From the NCBI GenBank assembly GCA_026125625.1, contig JAHCKU010000065.1, positions 1 through 10,848 of the forward strand: DNA of 10,848 bases. Direction: 5' to 3'. Positions 6,242-10,848 of the stretch are shown here, piece by piece. The position numbers and the translations under genes are program-made. Source of the stretch: Burkholderiales bacterium (GTDB lineage: Bacteria > Pseudomonadota > Gammaproteobacteria > Burkholderiales > SHXO01). A model generated the notes under the pieces. That model was given only the letters and a program-made list of their open reading frames with translations, was not told the DNA's origin and ran no database searches. Each line of letters starts with the position of its first letter. Within the stretch, counting starts at the first letter, position 1.

Positions 6242-7534
6242 TCAGCGTACGGTGAACTCCCGCCACGTGCTCCTGGCGAATGCCTTTCCCTGCCCATCCA
6301 CGGCGACCAGCCGCCAGCGCAACTGCGTGCCCGCGCGGTCCTGCGTGAGCCATGGCGGGGCTGCGTAGTCCGCCGGCCCCGGGGTGACCAGCGCCGATAG
6401 CAAGGTCGTTCCGTCCGCTTCCACTTCCAGCCTGTACAGCGCCGCACGCGGGGTTTCCACCCAGCTGAAGCGGACCACGTCTCCCCCGGCGAGCTGTGCA
6501 CCCGGTGGGGGCAACAGTAGCTGCAGGTCTCCACTCGCGCCCGCCTGCAGAGCGGCCAGATCGCCGGGCCCGCCGACGTAGTAGCGCAGCACCGGCAGCG
6601 GGAAACCGGCGACACCGCCGGACTGCGCGAGGCGGCCGGCTCCGGTGTTGGAAGCGCCCTCACGCTCGGTGCTCGCTTCCACGCGCAGCAGGATCTTGTA
6701 GGCGCCGTCCGCGAGATTCGGCAGACGGCGTGGATCCGGTCCGGGCAGCGTCACCTGCCCGCTTGGCGGCAGGAAGTGCTCGAAGCGCTCGATCAGAGTG
6801 AAGCGGCGCTGCAACGCGCGGCGTTCCACCGGCAGGGTGGCCTCGGTGAGCAGATCGTCTTCGGTGGGTTCGGGATCGCCCGGCATGGTGACCTCCCAGC
6901 GCCCGCGCAGCACACCCGAACCGTTGTAGTACAAGCGCACGCTGGAGGGAGGAAGGGTCGTGCCGCGCGGTACCACGAGCACGGTGGCAGGCTGGCCGGA
7001 GACGTCGAACTGCATGCGCACGTCGATGAGGGAGAAAGGCACGCGCGCGCCGCCGCCGGCCATGCGGCAGGTGACCACCACGTACTTGTCACCGCCGGCT
7101 CCACCGCTGAAGCGGCGCACGTAGAAGAAGGCGGAGTTGGCGCCTGCCGCCGCGTCCTGATACGCCCGCCGCGCCACCTGTGCGGGAATCGTCATCACGT
7201 CGGTGAGGTTGGTGAAGGCGCCGCTGGTGCTGGTGCGCGCGCGGTCGTGCCGCAGCGGCAGGCTGCCGTAGAGCGTGCCCGGTACGCACGGATTGCTCGT
7301 CTGTACCGGAATCGGCAGCTGCAACCCGGTGTTGCCCGCGATCACGGCAGGCTGCAGCTCGCCGCACCAGAACGCCTCCACCGGCACTTCGCCGGCATCC
7401 AGCGCCTGAAAGGTGAGAAAGATGCTGGTCGGTCCCGACGAGCGCACGTTCACGCCGAAGGGATTGACGCCCACCACTGCATCGGCCGTCCCGGCTGCGA
7501 GCAGTACGAGCAGCAGAAAAAATCTCGATCCCAT
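6242..7534 (-). CDS. Secreted beta-rich protein of unknown function, 430 aa; last gene of the surface cluster
   Basis: I cannot assign a function. The ATG at 7534 is chosen for AGGAG (7544-7548 on the complement) 9 nt upstream; longer in-frame starts overlap the barrel gene. A signal peptide is clear (RFFLLLVLLAAGTADA, cleavage near residue 19). The mature protein begins VGVNPFGVNVRSSGPTS and contains a possible disulfide pair (Cys in EAFWCGEL and SNPCVPG). A conserved-looking middle follows (PAQVARRAYQDAAAGANSAF, then FFYVRRFSG and YVVVTCRM). The C-terminal third reads like a fibronectin-III/Ig-type beta-sandwich (GGDVVRFSWVETPRAALYRL, then LRWRLVAVDGQG, ending STWREFTVR). It starts 16 nt after the barrel stop, so the two are surely co-transcribed. 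It may be a periplasmic or surface partner of the barrel or spike. Confidence 0.75.
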   Translation of the reverse strand: MGSRFFLLLVLLAAGTADAVVGVNPFGVNVRSSGPTSIFLTFQALDAGEVPVEAFWCGELQPAVIAGNTGLQLPIPVQTSNPCVPGTLYGSLPLRHDRARTSTSGAFTNLTDVMTIPAQVARRAYQDAAAGANSAFFYVRRFSGGAGGDKYVVVTCRMAGGGARVPFSLIDVRMQFDVSGQPATVLVVPRGTTLPPSSVRLYYNGSGVLRGRWEVTMPGDPEPTEDDLLTEATLPVERRALQRRFTLIERFEHFLPPSGQVTLPGPDPRRLPNLADGAYKILLRVEASTEREGASNTGAGRLAQSGGVAGFPLPVLRYYVGGPGDLAALQAGASGDLQLLLPPPGAQLAGGDVVRFSWVETPRAALYRLEVEADGTTLLSALVTPGPADYAAPPWLTQDRAGTQLRWRLVAVDGQGKAFARSTWREFTVR

Positions 7535-7550
7535 GCGTGTATCTCCTGGC

Positions 7551-9674
7551 TCAGAACGCGGAGATCGACAACCCCAGATCGACGCCCCATTGACGAATGT
7601 CGCTGGCGAAGTCGAAGATGCTGTTGCGGTCCTTGTTGGTGATGTCGCTGTAGCGGATGAACAGCTGCGCGGGCAGAGGGGCGACGGCGAAGGGCAGCTT
7701 GATACGGATCTGTCGCGCTGCCTGCGCCTGCAGGCCCCAGCCGTCGTTGCGCTGGCTGTCTTCCGAGTCACGTCCACGCTGTGCACTGACCGACCCGGTG
7801 ATGCTCCAGTACTCGCCGAGCTGCCAGTCGGCGCCGAGCGTGACGGCCGCATTGCGCTGGGTCAGCGACGACTCCCGGTTGTACTGGCGCATCAGTCCGA
7901 TCGCGCCGTTTACCCCCAGCGCGGTGCCGATGCGCCGGCTGAGCGAGATCTGATGCGACAGGCTCGACACGTCGGCGCGCTGGCGTCCCACCTGGCGGTT
8001 ATCCTGCAGCGCGTAGGCAATGGCGTACGACGCACCCCAGGTGGATCCGGCCCAGCTCGCGCCCGCGTCATAGGACGTGTTCGCCTGATCGGGCAGATGG
8101 GTGGCGGCGAAGCCCGAGGCATCGGTAGGCGGCGCATTCAAGGCGCTCTGGCGCATATGGCGATAGCCGAGTGTCAGTGCCGGCCATGCGCTCGTGGGTG
8201 CCCCGCCGCCCAGCCAGGTCGACAACGGCAGGGCCAGCGATGCTTCCCAGGAGCGGTCGCCGGTGGTCAACAGGGTGGGGATGTCGTCCAGGTTGTCCTC
8301 GCGCCGGAAGTGCTGCAGCGAGAGCTGCGCACCGGCCACTGCGGCAACCACGCCGAAGCGGTCGGACAGCACGTCGGTGGCGAGTGATGCGCCAAGGCTG
8401 CGATAGAGCGGCTCGATGCGCTCGTGCTGCCACTGCAGGGTGAGTTGCAGAGGGTGCCTGTCGGACAGCAGGGTGGAGCCCTGCAGCAGGTCGTAGGCGA
8501 GGTCGAGCGAATGGCCCATGCGGGTCTCGGGCTGGACGCGCTTGATCTCGCCGGACTGCTCCAGCTGCACGTCAGCCGGATTGGTGTAGGTCGAGCGCGC
8601 AAGCGCTGCGTCCACGCGCAGGCGGCCGCTGGCATTGCGCCCGATCAGGCGTATGCCGAAGCCGTCACTGCGCTCCGCATCCGGCACCTCTCCGGCATTG
8701 AACGCGGTTCGCGCCTGCACCGTTGCATACATGTAGGAGAGTTCCACACGCAGGTTGCCGTAGTGCTCGGGCAGGACCTCCTTGCCGAGGGTCACGCCGT
8801 ACACGCGGTGCTCCGGCTCGGACAGCCCGAGCAGATTGTCGGTGCCGACGATGGCCGTTCCGTTGAGCGCGGCGAGCGACACGTCGAGGCCTTTCACCAG
8901 GGGCACGGTGGCGCTCACGCCCCGACTGAGGAAGCCGTTGAGCAGCAGGGGGTGGTTGCCGTGCGATAGGTGTCCTGCGCTGATGCCCAGACCGCGACGT
9001 CGCCAGTCGACACGATAGTCGGCCAGATCGACGCGAGGCGCATCATCGCCGAGCTCTCCCACGCGCAACGCCTCACCCTGGTAGCTCGATCCCACGGCGT
9101 TGATCACCAGCGCGACCTCGTGCTCGTTGCGCCGGAACTGGGCGCCGAAGGCACCCTGGCCGGCAAGGTCGGCGTAGGTGCCGCGCTGGCTCCGCGGGGC
9201 GTCGTCGCTCCGGCCTTCGGCCGCACGTGACTTCAGATTCAGATCGAGTCTGGGCTCGGCAGAGGCGGACTCGAATCCATGTTGGGTCAGCACGCGCAGC
9301 GGCAGCTGCGTGATCGTTTTCCACCCGCTTTCTTCGATGGCGTAGATCGTGACTACCGATTCCCCGGCCGGGAGCGGAACGAGCAGCGGCTCGATCACCA
9401 GTTCCGCCGGCGCCGGCCGGCGGACGAACACGCTCACGTCCAGCGTGCCGACGAACACGCGCAGGTCTCCTCGCGGGGGCTGATGCAGACGGATGGCCAG
9501 CGGCTCGTTCGGGCGTACCCAGCGCCCGGTGAACTCCGCACTCGCGAGCACGGGCTCGAATGCTTGCTCCCCCTGCGCATCGTCCTGTGCGCGCACTGTG
9601 CTGGCGAACAGAGCGAACAGAGCGAACAGAGCGAACGCACCGAACGCAGCGGTCGTGGCGCGCGGCGCGCTCAT
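7551..9674 (-). CDS. Outer-membrane beta-barrel surface protein, 707 aa, function unknown
   Basis: Residues 1-29 are a signal peptide (cleavage near VRA|QD) whose hydrophobic core is a tandem repeat (FALFALFALFAS). Residues ~38-135 look like a soluble beta domain (LRVFVGTLDVSVFVRRP, then LVPLPAGESVVTIYAI, then GWKTITQLPLRVL). From ~150 to the end the sequence alternates polar and hydrophobic residues with many aromatic strand ends (ALVINAVGSSYQGEALRVG, GLGISAGHLSHGNHPLL, LRVELSYMYATVQAR, LTLGYRHM). It ends in LGLSISAF, with the terminal Phe typical of BAM-inserted barrels. I infer an outer-membrane barrel with a periplasmic N-terminal domain. It follows the spike gene by 21 nt and precedes the 430-aa protein by 16 nt, suggesting one assembly. 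No TonB box or autotransporter passenger is visible. A secretion pore, adhesin anchor or surface receptor are all possible. Confidence 0.8.
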   Translation of the reverse strand: MSAPRATTAAFGAFALFALFALFASTVRAQDDAQGEQAFEPVLASAEFTGRWVRPNEPLAIRLHQPPRGDLRVFVGTLDVSVFVRRPAPAELVIEPLLVPLPAGESVVTIYAIEESGWKTITQLPLRVLTQHGFESASAEPRLDLNLKSRAAEGRSDDAPRSQRGTYADLAGQGAFGAQFRRNEHEVALVINAVGSSYQGEALRVGELGDDAPRVDLADYRVDWRRRGLGISAGHLSHGNHPLLLNGFLSRGVSATVPLVKGLDVSLAALNGTAIVGTDNLLGLSEPEHRVYGVTLGKEVLPEHYGNLRVELSYMYATVQARTAFNAGEVPDAERSDGFGIRLIGRNASGRLRVDAALARSTYTNPADVQLEQSGEIKRVQPETRMGHSLDLAYDLLQGSTLLSDRHPLQLTLQWQHERIEPLYRSLGASLATDVLSDRFGVVAAVAGAQLSLQHFRREDNLDDIPTLLTTGDRSWEASLALPLSTWLGGGAPTSAWPALTLGYRHMRQSALNAPPTDASGFAATHLPDQANTSYDAGASWAGSTWGASYAIAYALQDNRQVGRQRADVSSLSHQISLSRRIGTALGVNGAIGLMRQYNRESSLTQRNAAVTLGADWQLGEYWSITGSVSAQRGRDSEDSQRNDGWGLQAQAARQIRIKLPFAVAPLPAQLFIRYSDITNKDRNSIFDFASDIRQWGVDLGLSISAF
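9605..9649. repeat. Five-unit 9-bp tandem repeat inside the barrel protein's signal peptide
   Basis: Three identical units (CGAACAGAG at 9605-9613, 9614-9622, 9623-9631) are followed by two related ones (CGAACGCAC, CGAACGCAG; 9632-9649). On the coding strand they encode repeating AF-(G/A/L) triplets in the hydrophobic core, residues about 10-24. Because the unit is 9 bp, gain or loss keeps the frame and changes only the core length by three residues. Confidence 0.85.
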
Positions 9675-9695
9675 AACGACTCGGGACCTGGCGCT

Positions 9696-10256
9696 TCAGG
9701 GTACCAGCACCGATGTGCTGCCGTCCGTGATCAGTTGAGATGCCGCGTTGCCCGCCGTTCTGCCGCCGAGGAAGGCGACGGGCCTGCTTCCATTGTTTAA
9801 GGAGATCGTGGTGCCGCGGATGGTCGCTATGCCCGATGACTTCAGTTCGATCTTTGCTGCATCGAGTTCCGTCGACGAAGCGGACTTGAGTTTGAGTGCA
9901 CCGACCGCCTCCAGGCTTGCCTGGCCGCCAGCCTGCAGGACGAGGGCGCCGGCGCTCTTCAGCGTCACGGACGATGCGCTCACCTGCAGGACCTGTTTCA
10001 TCGCCGCCACGTCCTTCTGCAGGATGGCGAGAGCGGTATCCACACTCGACGCGCTCGACGCGGTGCCTGTCTTCGGCAAGACGCGCGATTCCAGCTGATT
10101 GATGCGCGTCTTGAGTGTGCTGATTTCCATGGCGAGCTGGCCGACCGTCGGGTCCGCGGTATGCGCCGTGCCGATGAAGCCGACGTGTGCGAGGCAGAAT
10201 CCGCAAAACGCGGCGATGGTGATACCTGCAGCATACGATTTGAACATAGTGAGCAT
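9696..10256 (-). CDS. Predicted trimeric spike/fibre: anchor, heptad coiled coils, octad beta-helix, PAAR-like end (186 aa)
   Basis: I recognise an architecture, not a named gene. Residues 8-30 are a hydrophobic signal or anchor (YAAGITIAAFCGFCLAHV), with a possible cleavage after AHTA|DP. Coiled coil 1 has a/d residues L41, I45, L48, I52, L55, V59 in exact 4-3 spacing. Coiled coil 2 has L76, L79, V83, M86, L90. From residue 97 octads follow (VTLKSAGA, LVLQAGGQ, ASLEAVGA, LKLKSASS, TELDAAK, IELKSSGI, ATIRGTTI), like the triple beta-helix of phage T4 gp5 and VgrG needles. The end, SRPVAFLGG then SQLITDGSTSVLV, resembles the terminus of gp5-type spikes and PAAR proteins. The ATG at 10256 is taken because upstream codons are basic and non-signal-like; ATG 10247 is equally possible. 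There is no strong Shine-Dalgarno. No tail or T6SS genes are adjacent. Confidence 0.72.
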   Translation of the reverse strand: MLTMFKSYAAGITIAAFCGFCLAHVGFIGTAHTADPTVGQLAMEISTLKTRINQLESRVLPKTGTASSASSVDTALAILQKDVAAMKQVLQVSASSVTLKSAGALVLQAGGQASLEAVGALKLKSASSTELDAAKIELKSSGIATIRGTTISLNNGSRPVAFLGGRTAGNAASQLITDGSTSVLVP

Positions 10257-10320
10257 GGCGCGAGCCGGTTGATGAAGTAAGGTGGAGTGCGTTGTCAGGT
10301 ATGGCCTCGCGATCAAGCGT

Positions 10321-10345
10321 ATTGGCACGCGCACGTGCGGCCAAT
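10321..10345. repeat. Hairpin in the 111-bp gap before the spike gene
   Basis: ATTGGC (10321-10326) and GCCAAT (10340-10345) flank the perfect palindrome CGCACGTGCG (10330-10339), giving a bulged stem-loop 22 nt after the stop of the upstream gene (- strand). It may limit read-through into, or stabilise, the spike transcript. The rest of the 111-bp gap shows no clear promoter. Confidence 0.35.
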
Positions 10346-10367
10346 GCCATGAATTGGGTATGCCGTC

Positions 10368-10848
10368 TCAGCGGCGTTGCCGCTGTGGGCAGATGCCTTC
10401 CACCGGGCGGTGGTAGACGTGCACCTGAAGCTCGATGTGACCTGTCGGTTCGTGGTACCAGCGCACGCGCAGCGGGGCACAGCTGGAGCAGCCGGCGGGC
10501 GGGGCGGCCACGATGGTGGCCTGCGCGAAACGCTGGTGCACGAACAGCAGACGCGCCTCCTCGAAGACCAGCGCTCGCTGTCCGCAGCGTGGCGCCGGAA
10601 CGCTCACACCATAACTTTCCTCGCCACTGTCGCCGACCTTCAACGACGAGGCCACCTCGAAGACGCGCAGACCTGCGACTTCACCCCGTACCGGGGCTCG
10701 CACGTCCTGCGCCGGCAGCCGTTCGCGGCGCACACGTGCGCGTGCCTGTGCGCTGGTCCCCTCGGTCGTGTGGACAGTGAGCAGGACATCCAGTCCGGCG
10801 TTGAGGTCGGGCAGGCGTGCGACGATGCGTGTGTCGCTCCAACTGGTG
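10368..10848 (-). CDS. IPT/TIG-like domain protein, C-terminal part (5' truncated by window)
   Basis: The frame is open to the right edge, so about 160 C-terminal residues are present; GTG 10733 is internal. The first visible part (TSWSDTRIVARLPDLNAGLD, then VLLTVHTTEG) reads like the end of an IPT/TIG Ig-like domain, which often carries the 'W/S-D-T-x-I-V-A-x-L-P ... G-x-x-L-L-T-V' pattern in secreted proteins. The rest is beta-rich (VFEVASSLKVGDSGEESYGV, RLLFVHQRFAQATIV) with a Cys pair in GCSSC, and ends in a histidine- and valine-rich strand (HIELQVHVYHRP) and a basic tail. The N-terminus is missing, so export is inferred from its neighbours only. It lies 111 bp upstream of the spike gene on the same strand and is probably part of the same surface cluster. 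Confidence 0.6.
   Translation of the reverse strand, partial: TSWSDTRIVARLPDLNAGLDVLLTVHTTEGTSAQARARVRRERLPAQDVRAPVRGEVAGLRVFEVASSLKVGDSGEESYGVSVPAPRCGQRALVFEEARLLFVHQRFAQATIVAAPPAGCSSCAPLRVRWYHEPTGHIELQVHVYHRPVEGICPQRQRR

Noticed and set aside
7413..8387. 324-codon open frame on the + strand
   Set aside because: It overlaps two well-supported - strand genes in antisense; its composition is Arg/Gly/Ala-rich with no recognisable motif.
9073..10350. 425-codon open frame on the - strand overlapping the barrel and spike genes
   Set aside because: It is an alternate frame of both genes, extremely Arg-rich, while the chosen frames show signal peptides, heptads, octads and barrel strands.

Overview
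This is a GC-rich window from a Gram-negative bacterium. Outer-membrane hallmarks are present: an MCE/Mla-type ABC transport operon with its auxiliary lipoprotein, a beta-barrel protein ending in Phe, and many Sec signal peptides. The gene types fit a gammaproteobacterium (Xanthomonadales/Nevskiales-like), but no rRNA or marker gene fixes the taxon.

Layout. (1) Positions 1-293: 3' end of an MFS/folate-biopterin-type transporter, + strand. (2) 424-1515, + strand: a small exported YHS-like Cys protein, a hairpin, a single-domain cupin, and a Cys-type glutathione peroxidase that starts at TTG. The last two genes are closely coupled and look like a small redox/stress unit. (3) 1516-1717: a repeat-rich convergent spacer with an imperfect inverted repeat and a 29-bp direct repeat. 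The second direct-repeat copy runs into the 3' end of the next gene. (4) 5353-1707, - strand: a four-gene Mla-like phospholipid transport operon in the order STAS+permease, ATPase, MCE substrate-binding protein, lipoprotein. The last three are intact. The STAS+permease gene is broken by roughly a dozen small indels in 1.1 kb, yet conserved protein sequence continues across all three frames. (5) 5354-5683: divergent intergenic region. (6) 5684-6196, + strand: an unrecognised secreted protein. (7) 10848-6242, - strand: a tightly spaced cluster of exported proteins in the order IPT/TIG-like protein (cut by the window end), a predicted trimeric spike (coiled coils, octad beta-helix repeats, PAAR-like end), a 707-aa outer-membrane barrel, and a 430-aa secreted beta-rich protein.

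The Mla-like operon would move phospholipid between the inner membrane and the periplasm/outer membrane. The second cluster (7) looks like a surface-assembly system of unknown function. All of its members are exported, the spacing is 16-111 bp, and it combines a phage-spike-like fibre with a barrel that could anchor or secrete it. This is the best candidate for an undescribed system in the window. The indel cluster in the permease is the strongest sequence anomaly. It is either a local sequencing/assembly fault or very recent gene loss.
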